A stretch of DNA of 64,000 nt from an uncultured Bacteroides sp. Its GTDB lineage: Bacteria; Bacteroidota; Bacteroidia; Bacteroidales; Bacteroidaceae. The DNA lies in contig CALUOO010000009.1 of assembly GCA_944322345.1 (NCBI GenBank), positions 86,837 to 150,836 on the forward strand. The letters run 5' to 3'. Below the pieces are notes generated by a model. It ran no database searches. It was given only the letters and a program-made list of their open reading frames with translations, and was not told the origin of the DNA. Both the position numbers and the translations under genes were made by a program. Shown piece by piece: positions 35,871-45,168 of this stretch. Numbering within the stretch: position 1 is the stretch's first letter; every line of letters starts with the position of its first letter.

Positions 35871-36148
35871 AATTATGATATTAAGTCATAGCATTTGAAG
35901 ATTGTCGTTATGTTCTTAGAGGCTAAAACTACGAAAATTTTCATTTTGGTGGATTAAATATTATTATAATTGTATGACATCTGAAGCCTTGCTTTTGACT
36001 TGCTGCCTTATAATCGTTTTGTGGAGTTGTATAATATTGCTTTCTTAGGCTATTTTTATCAAAAAAGTTCTTTTGCGAGAGTGCGTTTTTTAGATATTGT
36101 TCGCGCCTTTGCTTTTTTATATGATTAGGAATATGTTTAATAATAAAT

Positions 36149-36188
36149 TAGAACCCTAAAAGCTCTTTACTTAACTTTTAAGGTTCTA
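36149..36188 (-). terminator. Hairpin after the DUF4468 gene
   Basis: TAGAACCCTAAAAG pairs with CTTTTAAGGTTCTA (one mismatch) around a 12-nt loop. On the minus strand an AT-rich ATTTATTATT tail follows; it lies about 70 bp after the DUF4468 stop. Confidence 0.55.
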
Positions 36189-36256
36189 TTTGTTTAGAAT
36201 AGTCTTTTATATAAAGACATATATTCTATTTGTTGGGTATTGTTAAAAAAAAGTAT

Positions 36257-37318
36257 TTATTCTTTTATTAATAGCCTAATAATTTCCCCGACGTATGTTT
36301 GAGGATGGCCTTCCTGTGCGATTGTTTGGGTATCTAATTTCCTACATTCGATAATTACTGTTGGGGTTGTTTGGTTTGGTGCATACAATTTTAACATATA
36401 ATTTTGAGCTTTGTCCATTGCTTCATGTGATTGATTAGCAGAAAGGGTACAATATGCAACAACTTTATCTGATTGTTTGCCAATAGCACCTCCTTCATTA
36501 GCTGTCATATTGGTCATATTGAATTCATCTTCACCTATAGATATTACTACTTTACAGTTGTTGAGCAGTGTGTATACATTTTCTGGAATTTGTTTTACAT
36601 CTACTTCTACATATCCGTCTTGGGTCTTCTTATTGGTAGTCTTTGATTGGCCAATTACTACAGGGCCAGATCCTGCAACTATAGCAGTTGGATCCTTCTT
36701 TTCTATCTTTTTGAGTTGAGCTTCTGCACGTGTATCAGGGGCACCAAAAGCCACCGCTACATCTACAAAAATATCATCAGCAAAATCTACAGTTTTCCTA
36801 CGCCATTTTGCTAATCTGCGTATGAGTTTGGTTTTATCTTTATTTAATGCATACTTGTCAGTAATCCATTCTTCTGCTGTATATTTAAGATTCTCTTGAT
36901 AAGTATATCGTATCTTTTCGATTTCAACAAAGCAACTGTTTTCTTTACAAGTAGCAGTGATTTGATAATTGATTAATGTTCGGTCTAACATTAATGGTTT
37001 TGATTTAAAAATAATCCATTCCTCACCGATTCCTGCAATAGTCCCTTTTTCTTTGTCTGTAAATACGATTCGGCTATCTCTATTATTATTTTCTTTAAGA
37101 CGTTCTGTCATCCATTGTAGCATTGTATCGTAGACTTGTGTTTGACTCATTCCTGCAATTTGGAACTCTTTTGAGAATACGACCTTACCATCCACTTCGG
37201 GAACAGCTCCTGCCAAATATTTTGTGTCATCTTGCTTTTCTTTTAAAGGGTTAGCTTGCATTGCATTGGGCAGGTTTACGAGAAACAACGCAAGAAATAA
37301 AGTTACTAATTTATTCAT
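36257..37318 (-). CDS. DUF4468 exported protein
   Basis: 354 residues from MNKLVTLFLALFLV (the frame begins 7 codons earlier); signal peptide of about 22 residues. Residues 45-150 carry the DUF4468 pattern (VPEVDGKVVFSKEFQIAGMSQTQVYDTMLQWMTERL), a TBP-like fold domain of unknown role common in Bacteroidota lipid/envelope contexts. The C-terminal half has a second soluble domain (VVISIGEDEFNMTNMTANEGG). Function unknown. Confidence 0.78.
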   Translation of the reverse strand: MNKLVTLFLALFLVNLPNAMQANPLKEKQDDTKYLAGAVPEVDGKVVFSKEFQIAGMSQTQVYDTMLQWMTERLKENNNRDSRIVFTDKEKGTIAGIGEEWIIFKSKPLMLDRTLINYQITATCKENSCFVEIEKIRYTYQENLKYTAEEWITDKYALNKDKTKLIRRLAKWRRKTVDFADDIFVDVAVAFGAPDTRAEAQLKKIEKKDPTAIVAGSGPVVIGQSKTTNKKTQDGYVEVDVKQIPENVYTLLNNCKVVISIGEDEFNMTNMTANEGGAIGKQSDKVVAYCTLSANQSHEAMDKAQNYMLKLYAPNQTTPTVIIECRKLDTQTIAQEGHPQTYVGEIIRLLIKE

Positions 37319-37800
37319 AAAATATTTTTTATTATACAAAGATTTATTTTATTGTTTGCAATTTAATAAACGTTTCATAAGAACATATACTGCACCTAAA
37401 TATCTATATATGATAGTTTTTTTGATTATTTTAAAACTTTTGTTTATTTGAGTCCAATAAAATGATATCTATGTCTGGCTATTATATATTCTTTTAATGT
37501 TTGCAATATTACTGATTCTAATTGGAGTATACAAGAAAAATCGACGAAATTCAGAAATGTGTTATTTGATTGGAGGATTTTGAGGAAGTTCATATATATA
37601 TATTATAGTGTTCATTTTCTACCAATTTTTAGTGAAGTATTGATTGGAGATTTAGAAAGACTGTGGCAATTAATATTTGATTGACTTTCTCTACTATATT
37701 ATGATGATTTATTTTGTAATTGTTTTATTTGTAACATTTTGCCTGCTTGTGTAAATACTATTTTCTTGGTTGTAATGTGTAATTGTATTGGTATTTTTAT
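37319..37800. other. Gap between diverging DUF4468 and FadL genes
   Basis: About 480 AT-rich bases with no ORF of note. Apart from a -7 box at its end (37801-37808), nothing supported. Confidence 0.5.
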
Positions 37801-37808
37801 TAATTTTG
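37801..37808 (+). promoter_or_regulatory. -7 box (TAATTTTG) for the FadL-like gene
   Basis: TAATTTTG, TAnnTTTG consensus, 27 bp before the ATG. Confidence 0.6.
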
Positions 37809-37835
37809 CCGAATAAATTGTTTAAAAGTGTTTAT

Positions 37836-39314
37836 ATGAAAAGGTTATCTTTAATTTGTGTTATTTTATTTATTGTTTCAAATTCAACTTTTTCGGGCGG
37901 ATTCTTGACGAATACTAATCAGAATATTTTATTTCTTAGAATGTTGGCACGCGATGCATCTACACGTATTGATGCGGTTTATTCTAATCCTGCCGGTTTG
38001 GCTTTTATAGAAGGCGGTGATGGACTACATTTATCATTAAATATGCAAAGTGCTTATCAAACACGTAAGATTACATCTACTTTTGATCCTTTTAGATATG
38101 GTGAGCAGAATGTTAATAGTTCGGTTAAATTATTCAAGGGAGAGGCTTCTGCACCTGTAGTGCCTAGTTTTCAAGTGGCTTATAAAAGTAATGATTGGGT
38201 GTTTTCTGGTAGCTTTGCCGTTACAGGAGGTGGAGGTAAGGCAACTTTTAATACAGGATTAGCCTCATTCGAGTCGATCATTTCCATGTTGCCGGTATTT
38301 GGAAATAGCATGGGGGTAGATATTAATCACTATGATGTGGATAGTTATATGGAGGGGAGCCAATTCTTCTATGGCTTACAACTGGGAGTAACTTATAGAA
38401 TTAACTCATATTTGTCAGCGTTTGTTGGGGGGCGTATGAATTATGTCAACAATAATTATGTAGGATATTTGCGCAATATAAAGATCAATGTGCCAGGTAC
38501 AGAAAACATGATGTTAGCGTCGGAAGTTTTCAAAGGAATGGCTGCGCAGATTCCTGATGGTGCACCAGAAGAATTATTAGCTAAGAAAGGTTTGTTAAAT
38601 GCTATGGCTGAGGTGACACAGAATAAAGAATTAGATTGTGAGCAGACAGGATGGGGAGTTACTCCTATTGTAGGTTTACATTTTGACTATAAAAAGTGGA
38701 ATATAGGTGTAAAATATGAACTTAACACTAATTTAAATGTACAGAACGATACACGTATTAATACAACTGGTTTCTCTGCTTATGATCCGGGGGTAAATAC
38801 TCCTCATGATATTCCAGCCTTGTTGACAATAGGAGTGTCATATGAGTTTTTACCTACTTTGCGTGCCTCAGCGGGATTCCATCATTTTTTTGATAAACAG
38901 GCTGATATGGCAGGTGGAAAGCAGAAACTTCTTTCACATGGAACTAATGAATATCTTGCAGGAATTGAATGGGATGTGCATAAGTTAGTACAGATTAGCG
39001 GAGGAATGCAGCGTACGAAATATGGATTAACTGATGATTATATGGATGATGTGAGTTTTGTTACTAGTTCATATTCTTTTGGAGTGGGAGCTGGTATTAA
39101 ACTGGCGAAGAATCTAAACTTAAATGTTGCTTATTTTTGGACAAATTATGAGAACTATTCTCGCGATAGTGATGATTATAATCAAATGAATTCTAAGTTG
39201 CAGGCGATGGGGTTACCTGCAAGCGTGGTTTCTAAGCTTCCAAAATTGTCGGGAACAGATGTTTTTACTCGTACTAATAAAGTATTCGGTGTAGGAATCG
39301 ATTATAAGTTCTAG
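37836..39314 (+). CDS. OmpP1/FadL-family outer-membrane transporter
   Basis: 492 residues from MKRLSLICVILF, 27 bp after the promoter box (an earlier in-frame ATG at 37788 precedes that box). Signal peptide to about 22. The mature start NTNQNILFLRMLARDASTRIDAVYSNPAGLAF is the FadL hatch signature (NPAGLA). Barrel strands follow, ending GVGIDYKF with a C-terminal Phe. It likely imports hydrophobic molecules such as fatty acids. A strong terminator follows. Confidence 0.88.
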   Translation: MKRLSLICVILFIVSNSTFSGGFLTNTNQNILFLRMLARDASTRIDAVYSNPAGLAFIEGGDGLHLSLNMQSAYQTRKITSTFDPFRYGEQNVNSSVKLFKGEASAPVVPSFQVAYKSNDWVFSGSFAVTGGGGKATFNTGLASFESIISMLPVFGNSMGVDINHYDVDSYMEGSQFFYGLQLGVTYRINSYLSAFVGGRMNYVNNNYVGYLRNIKINVPGTENMMLASEVFKGMAAQIPDGAPEELLAKKGLLNAMAEVTQNKELDCEQTGWGVTPIVGLHFDYKKWNIGVKYELNTNLNVQNDTRINTTGFSAYDPGVNTPHDIPALLTIGVSYEFLPTLRASAGFHHFFDKQADMAGGKQKLLSHGTNEYLAGIEWDVHKLVQISGGMQRTKYGLTDDYMDDVSFVTSSYSFGVGAGIKLAKNLNLNVAYFWTNYENYSRDSDDYNQMNSKLQAMGLPASVVSKLPKLSGTDVFTRTNKVFGVGIDYKF

Positions 39315-39337
39315 GTGATATTTTAAATTCTATATTT

Positions 39338-39379
39338 AAATCGGTGTAAGTTAAAAAATTACGCCGATTTTATTTTTTT
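39338..39379 (+). terminator. Terminator after the FadL-like gene
   Basis: AAATCGGTGTAA (39338-39349) pairs with TTACGCCGATTT (39359-39370), one G-T pair, then TATTTTTTT. Confidence 0.9.
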
Positions 39380-39442
39380 ACAAGTAATTTTTAAGATTTC
39401 CATAAAAAAAGAGTAGAAGTAGTGTAGCATAAGAATAAGAGC

Positions 39443-39473
39443 TTGCGTATTAAAAAAAGAATTCATATCTTTG
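39443..39473 (+). promoter_or_regulatory. Promoter of the queuosine operon
   Basis: TTG at 39443-39445, a 20-nt spacer and TATCTTTG at 39466-39473: both Bacteroides promoter boxes at correct spacing. Transcription should start near 39480, giving a 60-nt leader that holds the pseudoknot. Confidence 0.75.
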
Positions 39474-39498
39474 CGACCCAAATAATGATGCCACCAAC

Positions 39499-39539
39499 CG
39501 TGGCCGTGTATTCTAGAACACCACGTAAAAAACAGGAAT
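39499..39539 (+). promoter_or_regulatory. preQ1-I-like pseudoknot leader (candidate riboswitch)
   Basis: Stem 1: CGTGG (39499-39503) with CCACG (39521-39525). Its loop holds ATTCT (39510-39514), which can pair with GGAAT (39535-39539), a ribosome-site-like stretch just before the ATG, across a TAAAAAACA loop. This H-type pseudoknot, the A-rich third loop and the TTCTAG string resemble preQ1-I riboswitches. Ligand binding would hide the translation start. It precedes a queuosine-precursor transporter, queC and queF. Confidence 0.55.
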
Positions 39540-39540
39540 T

Positions 39541-40218
39541 ATGAAGGAAAAAGTCTCTGTACCTTTTATGCTGCTTGGAATTCTTTTTAATGTCTGTCTT
39601 ATTGCAGCAAATCTTCTCGAAACAAAAGTTATTCAATTAGGAAGTCTGACTGTTACAGCAGGTTTGATTGTTTTCCCGGTTTCTTATATTATTAATGATT
39701 GTATTGCAGAAGTTTGGGGATTTCGGAAAGCCAGACTGATTATTTGGAGTGGCTTTGCGATGAACTTTTTTGTAGTCTCTCTTGGTTTGATTGCTGTATC
39801 ATTGCCGGCTGCTCCTTTTTGGGAAGGAGAAGAACATTTTGATTTTGTATTTGGCATGGCTCCCCGGATTGTTATTGCCAGTTTAATGGCTTTCCTTGTG
39901 GGATCATTCCTGAATGCTTATGTGATGAGCCGTATGAAAGTTATTTGCAGTGGGAAAAACTTTTCTTTGCGTGCTATTGGGTCTACTGTTGTTGGTGAGA
40001 CGGCAGACTCTTTAATTTTTTTCCCTATAGCTTTTGGCGGAGTTATTGCTTGGCAGGAATTATTGGTGATGATGGGAGTTCAGATTGTGCTGAAATCCAT
40101 GTATGAGGTCATTATTCTACCAGTTACTATTCGTGTTGTTAAATTTATAAAGAAGGTTGATGGGAGTGATGTTTACGACAATGATATTTCCTATAATGTA
40201 TTTGGTATGAAGCTATAG
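39541..40218 (+). CDS. Queuosine precursor transporter (YhhQ/QueT-like)
   Basis: 225 residues, about six membrane helices. Family marks: ANLLETKVIQLGSLTVTAG, YIINDCIAEVWGFRKARLII and a VGETADSLIFF segment. YhhQ proteins import preQ0/preQ1 for queuosine synthesis. First gene of the queuosine operon and preceded by a candidate preQ1-type leader. The C-terminal 30 residues are charged and cytosolic. Confidence 0.88.
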   Translation: MKEKVSVPFMLLGILFNVCLIAANLLETKVIQLGSLTVTAGLIVFPVSYIINDCIAEVWGFRKARLIIWSGFAMNFFVVSLGLIAVSLPAAPFWEGEEHFDFVFGMAPRIVIASLMAFLVGSFLNAYVMSRMKVICSGKNFSLRAIGSTVVGETADSLIFFPIAFGGVIAWQELLVMMGVQIVLKSMYEVIILPVTIRVVKFIKKVDGSDVYDNDISYNVFGMKL

Positions 40219-40254
40219 TAGCTTGCTGATATATTATTTTAAAACCTATATTCG

Positions 40255-40917
40255 ATGAATAATGAACGTGTATTAGTGGTATTCAGTGGAGGTCAAGATT
40301 CTACCACTTGTTTGTATTGGGCAAAACACCGTTTTAAGGAGGTGTATGCATTGAGTTTTTTATATGGCCAGAAGCATAAGACAGAAGTGGAGTTTGCACG
40401 TGAGATAGCAAGGAAAGCCAAAGTCCATTTTGATGTGCTAGATGTTCCTTTAATAGGACAGTTAGGGCATAATTCACTTACGGACATCAGTGTTACGATG
40501 GATACGGAAAAGCCGGAAGTGGGAGTGCCAAATACGTTTGTGCCTGGACGTAATCTGTTTTTTTTGAGTATTGCAGCTGTTTATGCCCGAGAGCTCGGCA
40601 TCCAGCATATTGTGACAGGAGTGTCACAAACTGATTTCAGTGGTTATCCCGATTGTCGTGACTCATTTATTAAGTCTTTGAATGTCACTCTAAATTTAGC
40701 TATGGACGAGCAATTTGTATTGCATACGCCGTTGATGTGGATTGACAAGGCAGAAACATGGGCGCTGGCGGATGAGCTGGGAGTGTTAGACATAATTCGA
40801 AATGAAACCCTAACTTGTTATAATGGTATTCCCGGTGATGGATGCGGACATTGCCCCGCTTGTAAGTTGCGTCGCGATGGGCTGGAGAAGTATTTGAAGA
40901 CTAAGAACAAAAACTGA
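40255..40917 (+). CDS. queC: 7-cyano-7-deazaguanine synthase QueC
   Basis: 220 residues. PP-loop FSGGQDS (9-15), [30 protein letters not shown] and the zinc motif [19 protein letters not shown]. It makes preQ0 from CDG with ATP and ammonia. 36 bp after the transporter. Confidence 0.95.
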   Translation: MNNERVLVVFSGGQDSTTCLYWAKHRFKEVYALSFLYGQKHKTEVEFAREIARKAKVHFDVLDVPLIGQLGHNSLTDISVTMDTEKPEVGVPNTFVPGRNLFFLSIAAVYARELGIQHIVTGVSQTDFSGYPDCRDSFIKSLNVTLNLAMDEQFVLHTPLMWIDKAETWALADELGVLDIIRNETLTCYNGIPGDGCGHCPACKLRRDGLEKYLKTKNKN

Positions 40918-40940
40918 AGAATAGTAATTTGAAAATTTAT

Positions 40941-41396
40941 ATGACCGAACTGAAAGAACAGCTCTCGCTTTTAGGGCGAAAGACAGAATACAAACAGGAC
41001 TATGCCCCTGAAGTGCTCGAAGCATTCGACAACAAACATCCTGATCGTGACTATTGGGTACGTTTCAACTGTCCGGAATTTACAAGCCTTTGTCCAATTA
41101 CCGGACAGCCTGACTTCGCAGAAATCCGTATTTCCTATATCCCCGACATCAAGATGGTGGAGAGCAAGAGCCTCAAGCTTTACCTCTTCAGCTTCCGCAA
41201 CCACGGTGCGTTCCATGAGGACTGTGTGAATATCATACTGAACGACCTCGTCCGCCTGATGAACCCGAAATATATCGAAGTGACCGGCATCTTTACCCCA
41301 CGCGGAGGAATTTCCATCTATCCGTATGCCAATTACGGTAGGCCGGGAACGAAGTATGAACGTATGGCAGAGGCAAGGTTGATGAACAGGGAATAA
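40941..41396 (+). CDS. queF: preQ0 reductase QueF (YkvM type)
   Basis: 151 residues from the ATG at 40941 (a TTG four codons upstream is possible). Single-domain Que[24 protein letters not shown] with the catalytic Cys, [16 protein letters not shown], and the closing [16 protein letters not shown]. It reduces preQ0 to preQ1 with NADPH. Ends the operon 23 bp after queC. Codon use is more GC-rich than upstream genes. Confidence 0.95.
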   Translation: MTELKEQLSLLGRKTEYKQDYAPEVLEAFDNKHPDRDYWVRFNCPEFTSLCPITGQPDFAEIRISYIPDIKMVESKSLKLYLFSFRNHGAFHEDCVNIILNDLVRLMNPKYIEVTGIFTPRGGISIYPYANYGRPGTKYERMAEARLMNRE

Positions 41397-41428
41397 TACC
41401 CGCAACCGGCAGTATCAGGTACCCTTGA

Positions 41429-41902
41429 TTACTCATGATGGTAAGGGCTCCCTCCAAGTATTGTCATTGCCCGATAAATCTGTTCGACGAAGATGAGCCG
41501 TATCATTTGGTGCGAGAAGGTCATCCGTGACATGGAAATCTTCTCGTGTGCCGCCTGATACACCTTTTCGGAGAATCCGTAGGGACCACCTATGACGAAC
41601 ACCAGCCTTTTGCTGACAGTATTCATCTTTCGCTTCATGTAGTCGGCAAACTCTACCGAGCGCATTTCCTTGCCATGTTCATCCAACAGTACCACCACAT
41701 CGCCCGGTTGTAGTGACTTTAGAATAAGTTCTCCTTCCTTTTCCTTTTGTTGCTCTTCCGACAGGCTTTTGGTGTTCTTCAACTCGGGAATCACTTCCAT
41801 GTCGAACGAAAGGAACCGTCTAGTTCGCTGGACATAGTCGTCAATGGCAGTAACGAAATGCCTTTCCACCGTCCGTCCTACAACAAGTAAGGTAGTTTTC
41901 AT
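41429..41902 (-). CDS. rlmH: 23S rRNA pseudouridine1915 N3-methyltransferase RlmH
   Basis: 157 residues from MKTTLLVVGRTVE (the frame starts earlier but lacks conservation). SPOUT-fold knot: VFVIGGPYGFSEKV, FSHQMIRLIFVEQIYRAMTILGGSPYHHE. It methylates m3Psi1915 in the ribosomal A-site helix. A TATTTTTG box at 41929-41936 lies just upstream. Confidence 0.94.
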   Translation of the reverse strand: MKTTLLVVGRTVERHFVTAIDDYVQRTRRFLSFDMEVIPELKNTKSLSEEQQKEKEGELILKSLQPGDVVVLLDEHGKEMRSVEFADYMKRKMNTVSKRLVFVIGGPYGFSEKVYQAAHEKISMSRMTFSHQMIRLIFVEQIYRAMTILGGSPYHHE

Positions 41903-41928
41903 ATACAGGTATGTTTTGAAATGGGGTA

Positions 41929-41936
41929 CAAAAATA
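41929..41936 (-). promoter_or_regulatory. -7 box (TATTTTTG) for rlmH
   Basis: CAAAAATA on the plus strand, 27 bp before the ATG. Divergent with the nadC promoter. Confidence 0.6.
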
Positions 41937-41968
41937 ATCATTTTTTAGGCGAATATTCAATTAATCTA

Positions 41969-41976
41969 TACCTTTG
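41969..41976 (+). promoter_or_regulatory. -7 box (TACCTTTG) for nadC
   Basis: TACCTTTG, TAnnTTTG consensus, 35 bp before the nadC ATG; a TTT stretch lies about 21 nt upstream. Confidence 0.6.
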
Positions 41977-42010
41977 CATCTCATCAACCAATCTATTATG
42001 TAATATTATT

Positions 42011-42859
42011 ATGGATAAGGAAAAAGAACTGATTGACAAATTGATTGACCTTGCTTTTGCAGAAGATATCGGCGACGGAGATCATACTACCCTTTCGTGT
42101 ATTCCCAACACGGCGATGGGTAAATCGAAACTTCTGATTAAAGAAGCCGGAGTGTTGGCTGGGATCGAAGTGGCAGAAGAAATTTTCCACCGTTTCGACC
42201 CCACAATGAAAGTAGAGGTGCTTATTCGCGATGGAGAAGAAGTAAAGCCGGGTGATATAGCGATGATAGTAGAAGGTAAAGTGCAGTCGTTGCTGCAGAC
42301 AGAACGTCTGATGTTGAACGTGATGCAGCGGATGAGTGGTATTGCTACAATGACTCGAAAGTATGCTGCCCGTTTGGAAGGAACGAAAACAAAAGTGCTC
42401 GATACCCGTAAAACAACTCCCGGAATGCGTATTCTTGAGAAGATGGCAGTGAAAATAGGTGGTGGAGTGAATCACCGTATCGGATTGTTCGACATGATTC
42501 TGCTGAAAGACAATCACGTAGACTTTGCCGGAGGCATCGAAAAGGCTATTACACGTGCCAAGGAATATTGCAAGGCTAAGGGAAAAGACTTGAAGATAGA
42601 GATTGAGGTGCGCAATTTTGACGAGTTGCGGCAAGTGCTCGATTTGGGTGGCGTAGACCGCATCATGTTCGATAACTTTACACCTGAAATGACGAAGAAA
42701 GCAGTTGAAATGGTTGCCGGCAAATATGAGACGGAATCTTCTGGGGGTATTACTTTTGACACACTTCGTCAGTATGCTGAATGTGGCGTTGACTTTATTT
42801 CAGTGGGTGCGTTGACTCATTCTGTCAAGGGACTTGATATGAGCTTCAAGGCATGTTGA
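42011..42859 (+). CDS. nadC: Nicotinate-nucleotide pyrophosphorylase NadC
   Basis: 282 residues from MDKEKELIDKLIDLAFAEDIG, the conserved start. Motifs: EDIGDGDHTT, LDTRKTTPGMRILEKMAVKIGGGVNHR, DMILLKDNH, VDRIMFDNFTPE and SSGGIT. It joins quinolinate and PRPP for NAD synthesis. A perfect terminator follows. Confidence 0.96.
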   Translation: MDKEKELIDKLIDLAFAEDIGDGDHTTLSCIPNTAMGKSKLLIKEAGVLAGIEVAEEIFHRFDPTMKVEVLIRDGEEVKPGDIAMIVEGKVQSLLQTERLMLNVMQRMSGIATMTRKYAARLEGTKTKVLDTRKTTPGMRILEKMAVKIGGGVNHRIGLFDMILLKDNHVDFAGGIEKAITRAKEYCKAKGKDLKIEIEVRNFDELRQVLDLGGVDRIMFDNFTPEMTKKAVEMVAGKYETESSGGITFDTLRQYAECGVDFISVGALTHSVKGLDMSFKAC

Positions 42860-42870
42860 TTTTTCTTTTT

Positions 42871-42927
42871 CTCTATCCTTTCTTGTCTGCAATCGGATAG
42901 ACTATATAGAAAGGATAGAGTTTTTTA
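42871..42927 (+). terminator. Terminator after nadC
   Basis: CTCTATCCTTTCT (42871-42883) pairs perfectly with AGAAAGGATAGAG (42908-42920), followed by TTTTTT. Confidence 0.9.
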
Positions 42928-43012
42928 TTCTTTAACACTTTTCTTTGCAGCATTTTGGGTCTTTTGCGTCAAAATGGTAAAACGATACAAACTACGTCAG
43001 ATTAAATAAAGA

Positions 43013-43570
43013 TTGATTTTGAAAAATGAGATAGAACTGGTGGAGGGATGTCGGGCAGGAAGAGATGAGGCTCGGAAGGAACTTTATATGCTCTATTCTA
43101 AACGGATGCTGGCAGTTTGTTATCGTTATACAGGTGATATGGATGCAGCTCACGATGTATTGCATGATGGATTTATCAAGATTTTTACCAATTTTTCTTT
43201 TCGGGGAGAATCTTCGCTGAATACATGGATTACCCGATTGATGGTCACTCAGGCAATTGATTATCTGAGGCGTGAGAAAAGGCTTGGCCAATGGATGGTG
43301 CACGAAGAACAGCTACCAGATTTGCCAGATATTCCGACGTCGGATGATGAATCAGAACTTTCGGAGGAACAATTGATGGCTTTTGTAGCAGAATTACCCG
43401 ATGGTTGCCGAACAGTTTTCAATCTGTATGTTTTTGAAGAGAAAACACATCGGGAGATAGCTAAGATTCTGCACATCAAAGAGCATTCTTCCACGTCACA
43501 GTTACATAGAGCTAAGTGTTTGTTGGCAAGAAGAATAAAGGAATATAGAAATTATGGAGAAAGAAAATGA
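43013..43570 (+). CDS. ECF-type sigma factor
   Basis: About 185 residues, starting at a TTG (43013 or 43019); no ATG is in frame. Region 2: DAAHDVLHDGFIKIF and SSLNTWITRLMVTQAIDYLRREKR; region 4: LPDGCRTVFNLYVFEEKTHREIAKILHIKEHSSTSQLHRAK. It directs RNA polymerase to a special promoter set. Overlaps the next gene by 17 bp, suggesting coupling with a membrane partner. Confidence 0.88.
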   Translation: MILKNEIELVEGCRAGRDEARKELYMLYSKRMLAVCYRYTGDMDAAHDVLHDGFIKIFTNFSFRGESSLNTWITRLMVTQAIDYLRREKRLGQWMVHEEQLPDLPDIPTSDDESELSEEQLMAFVAELPDGCRTVFNLYVFEEKTHREIAKILHIKEHSSTSQLHRAKCLLARRIKEYRNYGERK

Positions 43571-44612
43571 TAAAATAGCTCATTTGTTCCGTACACATTT
43601 GGAAAAAGTAGAGTTGAATGTGCGTGATGGTTTTTGGGAGAAACTCTCGCGGGATATAACGGCTGTGGAACGTCGTCGGCACTTGTTGTTTGTTCGCTTT
43701 GCTGCCGCTGCTTCAGTTCTATTGGTATTGGCGGTATCATCTGCTGCAGTTTGGTATTTTTCTCCAAAGAAGGAACTTGGTGAAGCATTTACACAGATTG
43801 AAGCTGTTCATCGTGGATCATTGAATGGTGATAGAGTAGGTATCAATTCGCTTCCTCAGATGATAGAACCTATTTTGACAAAACCTTCTTCACGTATATG
43901 TAAATTGATGACTGTGGGGGATGAAGAGGATGATTCACTTTCGGTAATGATTTCTATGTCTTTTTCTTTTTCTGCGATCTCTTCGGTAGACGAGGGAGAA
44001 CATTCTATATCTCCTGTTTTGAGCAGATATAGAAACAATTATTATAAGAAAACTGCTAACAAGCAGCAGGAAGGTTCTTCCGATTTTTCTCTGTACGAAC
44101 CGATTGCTGATAATTTGGTGATAACCGATGAACACAATTGGGCAGTGAAAGTGCAGACTGGTTTTGGCCTTCCGGCAGAACACGGTGATTATAAGGTACC
44201 TATTTCTGCCGGAGTGACAGTGGAACGGAAGTTGAATCAGTACTTAGGAATAGAGACGGGGATACTTTATTCTAATTTACGTTCAGAAGGATTGTCGTTG
44301 CACTATTTGGGTATTCCTATGCGGATGAATGTTCAGCTTGTGGATAAAAAGAAAGTAGGATTTTATGCTACAGTAGGAGGAATAGCGGATAAATGTATAA
44401 CCGGTGCACTTGATAATAGTTTTAAGAAAGAACCGGTCCAATTGTCGCTGACTGCGGGACTAGGAATGCAGTATAAAATTACTAAGAGTCTCAGTGCATT
44501 TGTTGAACCTTCTATCTCTCATCATTTTGATACAGATTCAGAGTTGATTACAATACGTACAAAGAGACCGACAAATTTTAATTTGCTTTGTGGAATCCGT
44601 ATGACATATTAG
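43554..44612 (+). CDS. Membrane protein with anti-sigma-like N-terminus and barrel-like C-terminus
   Basis: 352 residues. A cytosolic start (HLFRTHLEKVELNVRDGFWEKLSRDI, 1-43) as in anti-sigma factors, one membrane helix (44-69), a linker, then from about 190 a PorT-like beta-barrel domain (AVKVQTGFGLP, GVTVERKLNQYLGIETGILYSNLR, LGIPMRMNVQL, closing LLCGIRMTY). Overlaps the sigma gene by 17 bp. An anti-sigma factor with its signal-sensing barrel in one chain is the likely reading, but a protein spanning both membranes is unusual. Confidence 0.7.
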   Translation: MEKENDKIAHLFRTHLEKVELNVRDGFWEKLSRDITAVERRRHLLFVRFAAAASVLLVLAVSSAAVWYFSPKKELGEAFTQIEAVHRGSLNGDRVGINSLPQMIEPILTKPSSRICKLMTVGDEEDDSLSVMISMSFSFSAISSVDEGEHSISPVLSRYRNNYYKKTANKQQEGSSDFSLYEPIADNLVITDEHNWAVKVQTGFGLPAEHGDYKVPISAGVTVERKLNQYLGIETGILYSNLRSEGLSLHYLGIPMRMNVQLVDKKKVGFYATVGGIADKCITGALDNSFKKEPVQLSLTAGLGMQYKITKSLSAFVEPSISHHFDTDSELITIRTKRPTNFNLLCGIRMTY

Positions 44613-44623
44613 TTTCGATAGAC

Positions 44624-45148
44624 ATGAAAAAAACGTTTACAGTATTAGGAATGGTACTCCTTTTGATTACTTGTTTAGAAGGATGTAACAGTGGAGAAAT
44701 GGATTATGATAATCCGGATATTGACCTTTTTGCGAAACAATTGAAAGAAGGTACTTATAAGACTACAGATAAAAACGGTGTCGTGGTAGTTCCTCATTTT
44801 ATAGAGGATGATATTCCAGCATTGTTGGAATATGCTGAAGATCTGACGATTATTCCCTCTTTTCCATCGGTATATAATATGAATAATGGCAAAATTCGAT
44901 TAGGAGAATGTATGCTTTGGATTGTGGAACTGATCCGTCAAGGTACACCGCCGTCACTAGGTTGCAAGATGGTATTGGCAAATGCCGTAAACTATGAGGC
45001 AATGTATTTTTTGACTGATCAGGAAGTTTTGGATGCTGTAGCTTTTTACCGTCGTTGGTGGGAAGGCAGAAAATATCCGAAAACAGCATGGACGATTGAT
45101 CCATGTTATGACGAGCCGCTTTGCGGTTCGGGATATCGCTGGTGGTGA
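44624..45148 (+). CDS. Small lipoprotein of unknown function
   Basis: 174 residues from MKKTFTVLGM; lipobox LEGC (Cys21). Mature part has conserved Trp and Cys; TPPSLGCKMV, FLTDQEVLDAVAFYRRWW. I do not recognise the family with certainty. 11 bp after the barrel-type gene, in the sigma operon. Confidence 0.65.
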   Translation: MKKTFTVLGMVLLLITCLEGCNSGEMDYDNPDIDLFAKQLKEGTYKTTDKNGVVVVPHFIEDDIPALLEYAEDLTIIPSFPSVYNMNNGKIRLGECMLWIVELIRQGTPPSLGCKMVLANAVNYEAMYFLTDQEVLDAVAFYRRWWEGRKYPKTAWTIDPCYDEPLCGSGYRWW

Positions 45149-45168
45149 TTTGTTATGAAAAAGAGAAA

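Larger units (their letters stand above)
35418..36256. other. Gap between the IS1182 element and the DUF4468 gene
   Basis: No intact gene. It holds an IS982 fragment (35585-35870) and, near 36149-36188, a terminator-like hairpin. The rest is AT-rich and I see no other feature. Confidence 0.6.
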
